64,000 nt of DNA from JACNKJ01 sp964344565 (GCA_964344565.1 CAYFNT010000002.1:62001-126000), one strand, 5' to 3'; counted from the first letter of the stretch, positions 24,010 to 32,446 are shown. Numbers and translations are program-made. Notes: generated by a model not told the origin, from the letters alone.

Positions 24010-26351
24010 GATCCAGCCTCTACGATTCTTCGGACAATTTCAGACTCTTGCTCCTTCGATATGCGGCTGGGGGGGGGAATCGGTGTCGTCAATCCAGAAC
24101 GCCTCAATGCTTCAAGCGCAACATGCTGATCCACATTCCCAAAGAACACTGGGCCTGCGAATCCTCCATCAAACTCCGCTACACAGGGAATGGCGACATC
24201 GTAGAGGGGCGGACCTCCGAGGTCTGAAACAAGCTTCTTCAAATGCAAGTTCATCCTTTCAGTTGCCCATTCCTCCATCAGCCACTCGAAGCCACTAGTA
24301 TTCGCTCTTGCGAAGTTGACGAGAAGCACTCGCAGGGCCCGGCCCCTGGGTGGCCCTGCTTGAGCATTTCTTACTTTATCAAGCAGCTTCCTCGCCCAAC
24401 GCGTCTTCCTGAAGACATCAGGATCAGCTTCCTCGAATAGGATGCGAGTATCAATTGACTCCGTCGGATATCCCGTGGCTACCACTCTTTCATCTGGATC
24501 TTCCAAAACCTCATCCAGAGCAAACCTGATTTCGAGATTCTTCCACCCGGTAGCTTTGATGAACTCCTCACCGGCTTTGGCCTGTTGGATCCAATCGGCT
24601 AGTTCCATATTGTACCGACTAAGCCAAGCTCGGATTTCCCCTTCATTGTTTGGAATGGCGTCCGGATAGTCGACGAGATCCGATTTCAATTCTACGGTAG
24701 CCCTGTAGCCAAACGGAGCGTCGAGGTTGTTGTGAATCCTGCTTAGCCCGCGATCGAGGATGTACCTTCCGAAATTGTCGATGGGCGTGTAGAGTTCGAT
24801 CAATAGCTCATGGCCCTCCCCGTTGACTTCCACCTCCACTCTAAAATCGGGTGTGTTGTTCTTGCTGCTTGTTGGGACAACCCTTGCCTTGTCTCCACAG
24901 GCGTGGTCCAGGCGCCTCAGAATCTCAACCTCGGCCAGCACAGCACCGAACTCCTGTTCATTGCAGTCCCCCAGGAGTTTGCTTTCTATTTCACTCAGCT
25001 TGGGGCCCAAGGTGTCAATTGTTTCAAGCAGACGCTTTATGTGGGGCCAGTGCTGGTTTTCCACTAGACGTGTGATTTCACGACTGGAGCTTGTCCCGGG
25101 CACATAGTCAGTTAGCTTTGTCGCCAGCCATGGAAGCCGGGAAAGGGCTTTCAATCCTAAGTCGGTTCTCAGGTACATGGTTTCCATACTCACTATCTTA
25201 GCGATGCTATTCCATCCGAGTACTTCAACTTCTCCCCTCCGTCCGCTTGTTTTTCCTCCGGTCAACAGAATTGAGCGTCCCCGTGTTTTATGACCGAGCT
25301 TTGCCCAATAGCTCAAGCCGCTGATCGCATCTTTGCGTACGCTGATAGCTGACTTGACCTCCACGGCGTCAATGCGGTTGGCGTGTTCTACTAACAGATC
25401 AACCTCGTTACCATGGCTGTCCCGCCAGAAGTAGAGATTCGAAGACAGGCCGCGATTCAAGCGGGATTTCAAAAGTTCGGAAACTACCCAGGACTCAAAC
25501 AGCTCTCCTCGCAGGGGATGAACCTCCAACTGAGATTTTTCTTGGATTCCAATCAGGAAGGCAGCCAAGCCCGTATCGAGGAAGTAGAGCTTGGGCGATT
25601 TAACCATGCGTTTGCTGAAGTTTCCGTGATAAGGAGCAAGCAAATGCACGACGAAGCTCGCCTCAAGGATTGACAACCAATTCTGGGCCGTCTTCGGTGA
25701 AACACCCGCGTCACGAGCGAGATCAGCGAGGTTAAGCAGTTGCCCGGTCCGGCCCGCACCGAGCCTCAGGAATCGACGAAATGTGCTGAGGTCCCGTACG
25801 GCCAGCATCTGCCTGAGGTCGCGCTCCAGGTAGGTATCCACATATGACGCATACCAGTGGTTGGGTTTTAGGCGTCGGTCGTAGAGCGGGGGATAAAGCC
25901 CTTTCCAGAGCAGATGATTCAGCTCCTTCGGCTGACCTCGGTATTCTGACAATTCACCATAGGAAAAAGGAAGGAGTCGAAGACCACCCGCCCTTCCCGC
26001 CAGCGATTGAGTGATCCTCTCGTTTAAACCGAATTGTTGAGAACCCGCCAGTATGTAGTGGCCCATCTTCGGCTGCTCGTCGACGCGAACCTGAAGGAAA
26101 GAGAAGAGCTCGGGACATCGCTGGACCTCGTCGAGAATCGCGCCATCGGGAAAGCGATCCAGGAAGCCCTCGGGGTCCTCCTGGGCCCAGTCCAGATCCG
26201 TGGGTGTTTCCAGTGATACGTAAGGCTTTTCCGGGAAAACCGCTCTTGCCAAGGTGGTTTTCCCCGACTGCCGTGGGCCTGTAATCACAAGCACAGGAAA
26301 GCCTTGGCCCATTTCCAGGAGTGTCTCGCCAGCGGCTCTGGGTATATACAC
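24006..26351 (-). CDS. DUF4143-type AAA ATPase fused to a large unknown C-terminal domain
   Basis: About 781 residues if it starts at GTG 26351 (MYIPRAAG, the family-typical start); longer starts (ATG 26390, TTG 26417) lie inside the promoter described at 26389-26417. Walker A ITGPRQSGKTTLAR, Walker B GAILDEVQ, LAGSQQFGL sensor, a DUF4143 domain with SPKTAQNWLSILEAS, and PD-(D/E)xK-like NEVDLLVEHANRIDAVEVKSA. Residues ~400-781 are extra: a region with TPDFRVEVEVNGEGHELLIELYTP that may be a second, degenerate nuclease-like core, then a helical part. Base composition is clearly AT-richer than ssnA and xdhD on either side. Its stop overlaps the xdhD start by ATGA. Confidence 0.85.
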   Translation of the reverse strand: MYIPRAAGETLLEMGQGFPVLVITGPRQSGKTTLARAVFPEKPYVSLETPTDLDWAQEDPEGFLDRFPDGAILDEVQRCPELFSFLQVRVDEQPKMGHYILAGSQQFGLNERITQSLAGRAGGLRLLPFSYGELSEYRGQPKELNHLLWKGLYPPLYDRRLKPNHWYASYVDTYLERDLRQMLAVRDLSTFRRFLRLGAGRTGQLLNLADLARDAGVSPKTAQNWLSILEASFVVHLLAPYHGNFSKRMVKSPKLYFLDTGLAAFLIGIQEKSQLEVHPLRGELFESWVVSELLKSRLNRGLSSNLYFWRDSHGNEVDLLVEHANRIDAVEVKSAISVRKDAISGLSYWAKLGHKTRGRSILLTGGKTSGRRGEVEVLGWNSIAKIVSMETMYLRTDLGLKALSRLPWLATKLTDYVPGTSSSREITRLVENQHWPHIKRLLETIDTLGPKLSEIESKLLGDCNEQEFGAVLAEVEILRRLDHACGDKARVVPTSSKNNTPDFRVEVEVNGEGHELLIELYTPIDNFGRYILDRGLSRIHNNLDAPFGYRATVELKSDLVDYPDAIPNNEGEIRAWLSRYNMELADWIQQAKAGEEFIKATGWKNLEIRFALDEVLEDPDERVVATGYPTESIDTRILFEEADPDVFRKTRWARKLLDKVRNAQAGPPRGRALRVLLVNFARANTSGFEWLMEEWATERMNLHLKKLVSDLGGPPLYDVAIPCVAEFDGGFAGPVFFGNVDQHVALEALRRSGLTTPIPPPSRISKEQESEIVRRIVEAGS

Positions 26352-26361
26352 GGCCAATCCG

Positions 26362-26402
26362 ATCTGTACAATAATGGAGTTGAATTCCATTATTGTACAG
26401 AT
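26362..26402. repeat. 17-bp perfect inverted repeat at the ATPase promoter
   Basis: Arms 26362-26378 and 26386-26402 are exact reverse complements (ATCTGTACAATAATGGA and its complement) around seven bases. The first minus-strand arm contains the -10. It probably binds a repressor, perhaps the ATPase itself or a partner; it could also be the mark of insertion. Confidence 0.85.
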
Positions 26403-26417
26403 TCGGCTTGCTGTCAA
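26389..26417 (-). promoter_or_regulatory. Strong sigma70-like promoter overlapping the ssnA stop
   Basis: On the minus strand TTGACA (26417-26412), a 17-base spacer, then AATAAT (26394-26389). The TGA of ssnA is inside the -35. Transcription would begin near 26382, leaving a short leader before GTG 26351. Confidence 0.7.
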
Positions 26418-27790
26418 GGGCTAGGGCCCGACCGGGCTAGCAAGCGCGCCGCCGCCGCGTTGTGGGCCGCCGCCTGCGCCGCTTCATCGAATCCGGGAAT
26501 GCGGCCCTTCTCCACGACCACCTCTCCATTCACCAGGACGGTATGGGCACGAGGCGCGGGGGCCGAGAAGAGAAGCGCCGCCAGGGGATCGCTCTGGGCG
26601 CCGGCCAGGGACAGGCCCTCGAGATCCCAGAGCACGAGGTCGGCCAGATTGCCGGCCTCGAGGGAGCCCAGGGCGCGACGCCCGAGCACACGCGCGCCGC
26701 CCGTGGTGGCGCAGCGCCAGACCTCCTCGGCCGACAGCCAATGCCTCTTCTCGCGGGTGCGCGCCAGCAGCAGCATGAGCCGCGCCTCGGCGAGAAGGTG
26801 GTTCACGTCGTTGGATGCGCTGCCGTCCACGGCCAGGCTCACGGGCGCCCCGGCGTCGACCAGTTCGCGGATGCGCGCGGCGCCGCTGCCCAGGCGCATG
26901 TTGCTGCCCGGGCAATGGCTCATGCCTGTGCCCGTGTCGGCCATGCCGGCGATTTCCTCGTCGGACAGGTGCACGGCGTGGGCGAACCAGACATCCGCGC
27001 CGGTCCAGCCGAGGGATTCCATGAGCGCGTAGGGGCGCTTGCCCGTTTCGCGCAGGCAGAAGGCCTCCTCGTCGAGGGTCTCGGCCACATGGGTGTGCAG
27101 GCGGCAGCCGGTTTCGCGGGCCAGCTTCGCGGTCTCGCGCATGAGCCCTTCGGTGACGGAGAAGGGCGAGCAGGGCGCGAGGTCCACGCGGACCATGGCC
27201 TCATCGGAATCGTCGTGATACCTGGCGAGCAGGCGGCGGCTGTCCTCGAGGATGGCCTCCTCGCTCTGGCAGAGATCGTCCGGCGGCAGGCCGCCCGCGC
27301 TCTGGCCCAGGCTCATGGATCCGCGGGTGGGCTGGAAGCGAATGCCGAGTTCCGCCGCCACCTCGATCTGTCGATCGATGAGATCGGGGGCCGCGCTTTG
27401 CGGGAAGACGTAGTGATGATCGCTGCTGAGGGTGCAGCCCGAGAGCAGCAGTTCGGCCAGGGCCGTGCGCGTGGAGAGGGCCACCATCTCCTCGTCGAGG
27501 CCGCGCCAGACGGGATAGTGATAGGTCAGCCAGCCGAAGAGCTTCTCGTCCTGTCCGCCGGGCAGGTTGCGCGTGAGGGTCTGGTAGAAATGATGATGGG
27601 TGTTCACCAGGCCCGGCGTGACGAGCTTGCCGGCCGCGTCGACGATGCGATCGGCCTTGGGCGACGCTCCGCCCTCGATGAGCTCGACGATGCGGCCGTC
27701 CTCCACGAGCAAGGACCCGTCCTCGATGCGGCGTCCTTGGGCGTCGAGGGTGGCGATGAGCTTCGCGTTTCGGATGAGCATACGTGCCAC
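26414..27790 (-). CDS. ssnA: SsnA-type amidohydrolase (8-oxoguanine / aminohydrolase family)
   Basis: 458 residues, start GTG 27790 after AGG; ATG 27781 is possible. Amidohydrolase TIM barrel with the metal-binding NTHHHFYQTLTRN, LHTHVAETLDE, WFAHAVHLS, and the catalytic Asp in VSLAVDGSASNDVNHLL. The C-terminal composite domain has SLEAGNLADLVLWDL. The family is the ATZ/TRZ aminohydrolase group including SsnA, which is part of the anaerobic purine-degradation set. Assigned as a purine or 8-oxopurine deaminase by family and neighbours. The 3' end is intact: the -35 of the ATPase promoter overlaps only its stop. Confidence 0.9.
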   Translation of the reverse strand: MARMLIRNAKLIATLDAQGRRIEDGSLLVEDGRIVELIEGGASPKADRIVDAAGKLVTPGLVNTHHHFYQTLTRNLPGGQDEKLFGWLTYHYPVWRGLDEEMVALSTRTALAELLLSGCTLSSDHHYVFPQSAAPDLIDRQIEVAAELGIRFQPTRGSMSLGQSAGGLPPDDLCQSEEAILEDSRRLLARYHDDSDEAMVRVDLAPCSPFSVTEGLMRETAKLARETGCRLHTHVAETLDEEAFCLRETGKRPYALMESLGWTGADVWFAHAVHLSDEEIAGMADTGTGMSHCPGSNMRLGSGAARIRELVDAGAPVSLAVDGSASNDVNHLLAEARLMLLLARTREKRHWLSAEEVWRCATTGGARVLGRRALGSLEAGNLADLVLWDLEGLSLAGAQSDPLAALLFSAPAPRAHTVLVNGEVVVEKGRIPGFDEAAQAAAHNAAAARLLARSGPSP

Positions 27791-27810
27791 TGGTTAACCT
27801 ACCCCGTTCT

Positions 27811-27845
27811 GACTGGCGACCGGAGACTGGAGACTGGAGACTTCA
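27811..27845. repeat. Array of five degenerate 7-bp repeats
   Basis: GACTGGC, GACCGGA, GACTGGA, GACTGGA, GACTTCA in strict 7-base phase. The last unit contains the stop codon of the preA-like gene (27843-27845). The array fills most of the 52-base gap between preA-like and ssnA. Confidence 0.85.
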
Positions 27846-29024
27846 TGGCCTTATCGGCCCCAAAGGCCCCAGGTTCTCGTCCAGATCGATGACCAGCGCC
27901 TCGGTGGGGCAGACCGTCACGCAAAGGCCGCAGACGAAGCATTTCTCGCCCGCGACGATGACCGCGTCGGGATCCTCTTCCTTGTCGATGCGCAGAGCAT
28001 CGTACTCGCAGCTCTTCACGCAGAGATCGCAGAGGGTGCATTTCTCCGGAATCACCGTGGGCGGCGGACCCTCGAAGTGCACGCGCCCCTCGGTGCCCAC
28101 GCCGTCGTGGATGCTCGCGCCCTCGGCCTCGAGGTTGCGGATGTAGAGGCCGGTCAGTTCTCGGGCCGTGGCGTAGCCCCGGGCGTCGAGCCAGGCGTTC
28201 ATTTCCTTGATGAGCCGCGCCCACATGGGCGGTCCCTCGAAGATATTCTGGGTGCAGATCTGCACCGCGCTGGCGCCGGCCATCATGAACTCGATGACGT
28301 CCCGCCCCGTGCGAACGCCGCCCACGCCGATGATGGGCACCTTCAGGTGCCGGGCCAGATCGAAGACGATGCGCAGGGCCACCGGCTTGATGGGCGGGCC
28401 GCTGAGCCATCCGAATCCCAGTTCGGTGCCCATGATGCGCTTGCCGGTCTCGATGTCGATGCGCAGGGCCGGGCCCAGACTGTTCACGGCGGCGATGGCG
28501 TCCACGTAGGGCTCCATCTTGAGGGCCGCCTCGACCACGGTGGCCGGATCGTGGGGGCTGATCTTGGCGATGAGGGGCAGGTCCACGGCCTCGCGCAGGG
28601 CCTTCATGACCTGCCAGGGCTCTTCCTTGGCGTAGTGGACCGTCACCTCCAGCGCATGCACGCCCGCATCGGCGGCGAGCTTGCCCAGGCGCACCACTTC
28701 CTCGGCCGTGTATCCCAGGGAGGCGATGATGGGCGCGGGAGCCTTCAGGGCTTCGGCGTATTCGCGCTGGAACCAGTCCTCCGGGGGCAACTCGCTCCAG
28801 AGTTCGCTGTTGAGCATGCCGCCCCGCCGGTTCTTGGCCAGGTTCATCATGTGATACTTGGGTACCGGCGCCGCCACCGAGCTGATGGTCTTGCAGACCG
28901 CGCCCCCGGCGCCGCCCTCGATCTGCCGGCGCACCATCTCGCCGTCCCGCACATTGGGACCGGCCGCGGGCCAGAGGGGGTTCGAGAATGGGATTCCGAA
29001 GAGCTCGAGGCTGAGATCGGCCAT
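27843..29024 (-). CDS. preA: PreA-like dihydropyrimidine / dihydroorotate dehydrogenase with two [4Fe-4S] sites
   Basis: 393 residues, ATG at 29024 after AAGGA; a frame open upstream is judged leader. A TIM-barrel FMN domain (GIPFSNPLWPAAGPN, LIAKISPHDPATV, IIGVGGVRTGRDVIEFMMAGA) is followed by an 8Fe-8S ferredoxin: CTLCDLCVKSCEYDAL and CFVCGLCVTVCPTEAL. NAD-dependent dihydropyrimidine dehydrogenase (PreA) pairs with PreT; PreT is not seen here. The gene could act in pyrimidine or purine catabolism, as the first gene of the minus-strand half of the cluster. Confidence 0.88.
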   Translation of the reverse strand: MADLSLELFGIPFSNPLWPAAGPNVRDGEMVRRQIEGGAGGAVCKTISSVAAPVPKYHMMNLAKNRRGGMLNSELWSELPPEDWFQREYAEALKAPAPIIASLGYTAEEVVRLGKLAADAGVHALEVTVHYAKEEPWQVMKALREAVDLPLIAKISPHDPATVVEAALKMEPYVDAIAAVNSLGPALRIDIETGKRIMGTELGFGWLSGPPIKPVALRIVFDLARHLKVPIIGVGGVRTGRDVIEFMMAGASAVQICTQNIFEGPPMWARLIKEMNAWLDARGYATARELTGLYIRNLEAEGASIHDGVGTEGRVHFEGPPPTVIPEKCTLCDLCVKSCEYDALRIDKEEDPDAVIVAGEKCFVCGLCVTVCPTEALVIDLDENLGPLGPIRP

Positions 29025-29145
29025 GTCCATCCTTTCGGGCGTTCCTTCCAGCATAACCGCAAGTGGCTGCACCGCAAGCGCTTTTACCCCCGAAGTTCCA
29101 GCTCATGCCCGCTAAACGGACACCTTTATCTTAATTTCTAAAAGT

Positions 29146-29174
29146 TGAAATCACTTCAGATTCCATCTATACTG
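29146..29174 (+). promoter_or_regulatory. Sigma70-type promoter
   Basis: TTGAAA (29146-29151), exactly 17 bases, TATACT (29169-29174), in AT-rich sequence 54 bases before the ATG at 29228. Confidence 0.7.
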
Positions 29175-29227
29175 GATGACCTGCGAGATATGCCTCGCCC
29201 TACAACTCAGCACTCCACGGAGGAATC

Positions 29228-29641
29228 ATGAAACTCATTGCTTTGATGGGACTGATCCTGATCGCCGCCGCTCCGGCCCTGGCCGAGCAGAACGCCGGCG
29301 TTCTCTACACCGGCGANNNNNNNNNNNNNNNNNNNNNNNNNNNNNNNNNNNNNNNNNNNNNNNNNNNNNNNNNNNNNNNNNNNNNNNNNNNNNNNNNNNN
29401 NNNNNNNNNNNNNNNNCCGGTGGCCCTGACCGGCGGCACGCTCTACTACATCGTCTACACGCCGGTGAACGGAGCCACACTGTCCGCGGCCGAGAACGGA
29501 GTGGTCATCACCCACTACTGGAATTACGGCAGCTACTGGGAGGGCCCAAGCGATCTCTTCTACTGGATGGCCCGTTTCTATGGCGACATCGTCACCCCCA
29601 CCGGCATCTACAGCTGGTCCGAGGTGAAGGGCGCCTACTAG
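29228..29641 (+). CDS. Short secreted protein interrupted by assembly gap
   Basis: Starts MKLIALMGLILIAAAPALAEQ, a clear signal peptide, and after 29317 runs into 100 unknown bases. The plus-strand sequence after the gap encodes TGGTLYYIVYTPVNGATL to the stop at 29641, a beta-rich tail with SYWEGPSDLFYWMARFYGD. The two halves are in the same frame only if the gap length is a multiple that happens to fit, and the true gap length is unknown, so it may be two pieces of one gene or two genes. Function unknown. Has a promoter and terminator of its own. Confidence 0.6.
   Translation: MKLIALMGLILIAAAPALAEQNAGVLYTGXXXXXXXXXXXXXXXXXXXXXXXXXXXXXXXXXXPVALTGGTLYYIVYTPVNGATLSAAENGVVITHYWNYGSYWEGPSDLFYWMARFYGDIVTPTGIYSWSEVKGAY
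29317..29416. other. Assembly gap (100 N)
   Basis: One hundred N, the customary placeholder size. Real length unknown. Confidence 0.99.
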
Positions 29642-29665
29642 TCTGCCTATCATCGATGAATCGAG

Positions 29666-29693
29666 ACGGGGCGCCGGCCGGCGCCCCGTTTTT
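29666..29693 (+). terminator. Rho-independent terminator
   Basis: Ten-bp stem ACGGGGCGCC / GGCGCCCCGT (29666-29675, 29680-29689) with loop GGCC and then TTTTT. Ends the 29228 transcript and may also serve the convergent minus-strand gene. Confidence 0.88.
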
Positions 29694-29701
29694 GCTGGGT
29701 C

Positions 29702-30577
29702 CTACTCCGCGTGGTAGGAGAACATGAACATGGGCCAGGCCATGAAACGGCCCGTGTCGGCCATGGGCCGGAAACCCGAGAGCGAGAAGGACCAGTCGTT
29801 TCCGAAAAACCGAATGCCGAAGTTCAGGAATCCCCCGTTCAGGTCGTCATCGTCGATGAAGTCCGTGGCGTTCATGTACTCGACGAAGAACTTGGTGCGG
29901 CGGCTCACTCGCATGTCGCCGCCCAGCACGAAGGTTGTGAAGGGGTCCTCGCCCTTCTTGTAGCTCTGATTCACCGCCAGATTCAGGCTGCGTTCCCGGT
30001 CACCAATGCCCGTGATGAGCGAGCCGGTGAGGAAGCTGTCTTCCGAGATGTCCTCGGTGGCGAAGGTGTAACTGCCGGCGATAGCCAGACCGAGGGGCCG
30101 CTGTGTACGATCCAGAATACCTTGCTTGAAGCCGATGGAGCCGAAGTCCATGAAGCTGACTATGGGGAAGTGGGTCATGAAACTCAGGCTCGTGGATTCG
30201 GTGACTCCCCAGCCGAAGTTCAGGATGTAGAGCTCGAAGTCGCGGAAGTAGAAATCGCCTTTGGGCATGGTGGCCGGAGTGGGGCAGAACATGATGCTGT
30301 TGTAGTCGGGATCCCGCGGAATCGTGAGGTCGGCCTCCACGTTGCTCAGATCCTCGTAGCGGATGGAGGCCACGTCGGCGCGGGCGATGGTTATCCACTC
30401 CACGCCAAGCTTCTGGCGGGTGGTCGCCCTTTCCACCGCGATGACCAGCGAGTCGGCCCTCTCGGCGATGACATCGCCGTCGTAGCGCTTGCCGTTCTTG
30501 AGGACGATCGTGTCGGCGGCGAGGCTCGTGACGAAGGCGAGCAGTATCAGGTACAGAACGGAGACTCTCGGCATCAT
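29702..30577 (-). CDS. Putative outer-membrane protein with N-terminal SH3-like/LSm-like region
   Basis: 291 residues from ATG 30577 (GGGAGG upstream). Signal peptide SVLYLILLAFVTSLAADT. A short region with VLKNGKRYDGDVIAERADSLVI resembles the small beta-barrel seen at the start of many FCB envelope proteins. The rest alternates polar and aromatic residues in beta-strand pattern, ending FMAWPMFMFSYHAE. No enzyme motif. Last gene of the operon that starts with the Rieske gene, 11 bases after the carbonic anhydrase stop. Confidence 0.75.
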   Translation of the reverse strand: MMPRVSVLYLILLAFVTSLAADTIVLKNGKRYDGDVIAERADSLVIAVERATTRQKLGVEWITIARADVASIRYEDLSNVEADLTIPRDPDYNSIMFCPTPATMPKGDFYFRDFELYILNFGWGVTESTSLSFMTHFPIVSFMDFGSIGFKQGILDRTQRPLGLAIAGSYTFATEDISEDSFLTGSLITGIGDRERSLNLAVNQSYKKGEDPFTTFVLGGDMRVSRRTKFFVEYMNATDFIDDDDLNGGFLNFGIRFFGNDWSFSLSGFRPMADTGRFMAWPMFMFSYHAE

Positions 30578-30588
30578 CGTCCTCCCGT

Positions 30589-31152
30589 CTAGTCGAGAAG
30601 TTCCACGAGCCCGCTTTCCAGGTCGAAGAAGGCGGGCAGCACCGCCAGTTTGCCCTCGGAGGCCAAATCCGCGAAGCCTTTTCCCTTGCGCAGAATCTCG
30701 CGGACCACGTGGCGGGCATTGGATTTTTCCGCCGCGTGGGGCGCCTCGCCCACCTCGTGCACCGCGGGTCTGAGCGCTTCGGCGATGGATGGAAGGTGCC
30801 CGTCCAGCTCGCCGCCGGCGCGGGCGGCTGCCACGGCGCCGCAGCTGGAGTGCGCAAGCACGAGAACCAGGGGCGTTTCCAGGTGGAGCGCCGCGTACTC
30901 GATGCTTCCCAGCACGATGTCGTCGATCACGTTGCCGGCCACGCGAATCACGAAGAGGTCGCCCTGTCCGCGATCGAAAAGAATCTCCGGCGGCACTCGC
31001 GAATCGGAGCATCCCAGTATCACCGTGAAAGGTTGCTGCCCGTCCAGCAGGGCCTCGCGCCGTTCGGGCGTGGCGTTGGGATGACTCGGCTCCCCGGCCG
31101 CATAGCGGCGGTTGCCGGCCATGAGCTCCTCGAGGGCTCCCCGCCAGTTCAT
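30589..31152 (-). CDS. Beta-class carbonic anhydrase
   Basis: 187 residues. ATG at 31152 overlaps the stop of the methyltransferase (ATGA). Zinc ligands in CSDSRVPPE (Cys and the Asp/Arg dyad) and HSSCGAV (His, Cys), with AGNVIDDIVLGSIEYA between. It hydrates CO2 to bicarbonate, a cytosolic enzyme. Coupled with the methyltransferase and ElbB upstream. Confidence 0.93.
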   Translation of the reverse strand: MNWRGALEELMAGNRRYAAGEPSHPNATPERREALLDGQQPFTVILGCSDSRVPPEILFDRGQGDLFVIRVAGNVIDDIVLGSIEYAALHLETPLVLVLAHSSCGAVAAARAGGELDGHLPSIAEALRPAVHEVGEAPHAAEKSNARHVVREILRKGKGFADLASEGKLAVLPAFFDLESGLVELLD

Positions 31153-31784
31153 CGCAGCTTCACGCATAGCCCCACCCCGTCGCGGATCGGCAGCAGGCTG
31201 CTCGCGAAATCCTTGCTCTCCCACATGCGGTCGGTGAAGGCCCTCACGCCGCGGGTGGACAGCTGGTCGTTGCTCTCGTCGGCGACCCGGCCGTCCCAGA
31301 TGAGGTTGTCGATGACCAGGGCGCCTCCCACGCGCAATCGCTGTCGCGCGAGCTCGAAGACCTCGGGATACTGCTCCTTGTCGACGTCGCAGAAGAGGAT
31401 GTCGAAGCTGCCGGGAACGGTCTGGAGCAGGTCCTGGGCGTAGCCGGTGAGGAAGACGGCCTTCTGGTCCTGTCCGTCCCGCGCGAGAAACTCGCGGGCC
31501 TTGGACATGTTCTCCGCCTCGCCGTCGGTGAGGTAGATCTCGCCGTCCTCGGGCAGGGCCCGCGCGAACCAGAGCGCCGAATAGCCGTAGCCCGAGCCCA
31601 TCTCGAAGATACGCGTGGCGTTCATGAGGAGGGCGAGCTGGTAGAGAAAGCGTCCCACCTCGGGCCCGATGAGCGGGAAGTCGCGCTCCCGTCCGTACTC
31701 GAGCATTTCCGCGAGCAGAGGATCCTCTCCCCGTCGGCCGAGTTTTCGCAGGTACTCGGCCACCGCGGGATCAAATACCGACAT
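31149..31784 (-). CDS. SAM-dependent O-methyltransferase (COMT/CCoAOMT type)
   Basis: 211 residues. SAM motif I FEMGSGYGYSALWFA, the metal/DxD-like FCDVDKEQYPE and ALVIDNLIWDGRV place it with the cation-dependent class I O-methyltransferases. Substrate unknown. Starts directly on the elbB stop (TAGATG) and overlaps carbonic anhydrase. Confidence 0.88.
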   Translation of the reverse strand: MSVFDPAVAEYLRKLGRRGEDPLLAEMLEYGRERDFPLIGPEVGRFLYQLALLMNATRIFEMGSGYGYSALWFARALPEDGEIYLTDGEAENMSKAREFLARDGQDQKAVFLTGYAQDLLQTVPGSFDILFCDVDKEQYPEVFELARQRLRVGGALVIDNLIWDGRVADESNDQLSTRGVRAFTDRMWESKDFASSLLPIRDGVGLCVKLR

Positions 31785-32444
31785 CTATGCCTCCATCATC
31801 TTGAGCAGTTCGGTCACGGTCTTCTCGATGCCCTCGGCCACCTCGCTGATGTTCTGTCCCAGCATGTAGGCCGGCGTGGACACGATGCGGTTCCTCTCGT
31901 CGACCACGAATTCCTTCACGGGACAGGCCACATGCTTCGCGCCCAACGCCTCGATGCCGCCGGCGGCGCCCTCGTCGGTGCCGATGGTGAGCTCGGGGCC
32001 CGCGCTTTCGCCGATGGCCGCCGCCAGGATGGCCGGCGCGATGCAGATGGCGGCGATGGGCTTGCCCGCCCCGTGCACCTCGCGCACGATGCGCAGGACC
32101 TCCTCGCCCGCCACCGCCTCGCCGCCTTTCGTGGCGAAGTCGCAGAGGTTCTTGGCCGCGCCGAATCCGCCGGGGAAGACGAGGGCGTCGATGTCTCCGC
32201 CCGAAAGCTTGTCCAGGGGGATGATCTCGCCCCGCGCGATGCGCGCCGACTCGGCGAGCACGTTGCGCTTGGCGCCGGTGGCCTCGCCGCTCAAGTGATT
32301 CACCTCGTCCAGCTCCACGTCGGGGGCCGCCATGACCACCTCGGCGCCGGCCCGGTCCAGGGCCAACAAGGTAATCACCGATTCGTGGATCTCGGCGCCG
32401 TCGAAGACGCCGCAACCCGATAGCACGACTCCTACCTTGGCCAT
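31785..32444 (-). CDS. elbB: ElbB-type DJ-1/PfpI-fold protein
   Basis: 219 residues from ATG 32444 (AAGGAG upstream). SGCGVFDGAEIHES at the N-terminus, FPGGFGAAKNLCDFA, the nucleophile region AAICIAPAILA and NRIVSTPAYML are typical of the ElbB/isoprenoid-glyoxalase branch of the DJ-1 superfamily. Exact reaction uncertain; glyoxalase activity has been reported for the family. Confidence 0.92.
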   Translation of the reverse strand: MAKVGVVLSGCGVFDGAEIHESVITLLALDRAGAEVVMAAPDVELDEVNHLSGEATGAKRNVLAESARIARGEIIPLDKLSGGDIDALVFPGGFGAAKNLCDFATKGGEAVAGEEVLRIVREVHGAGKPIAAICIAPAILAAAIGESAGPELTIGTDEGAAGGIEALGAKHVACPVKEFVVDERNRIVSTPAYMLGQNISEVAEGIEKTVTELLKMMEA

Positions 32445-32446
32445 GT

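Noticed and set aside
26390..26417. ATG 26390 or TTG 26417 as start of the DUF4143 ATPase
   Set aside because: They lie in or before the -10 of the promoter at 26389-26417; GTG 26351 fits the family start.
29228..29641. A single continuous 137-residue protein across the N run
   Set aside because: Gap length is a placeholder, so frame continuity cannot be claimed.
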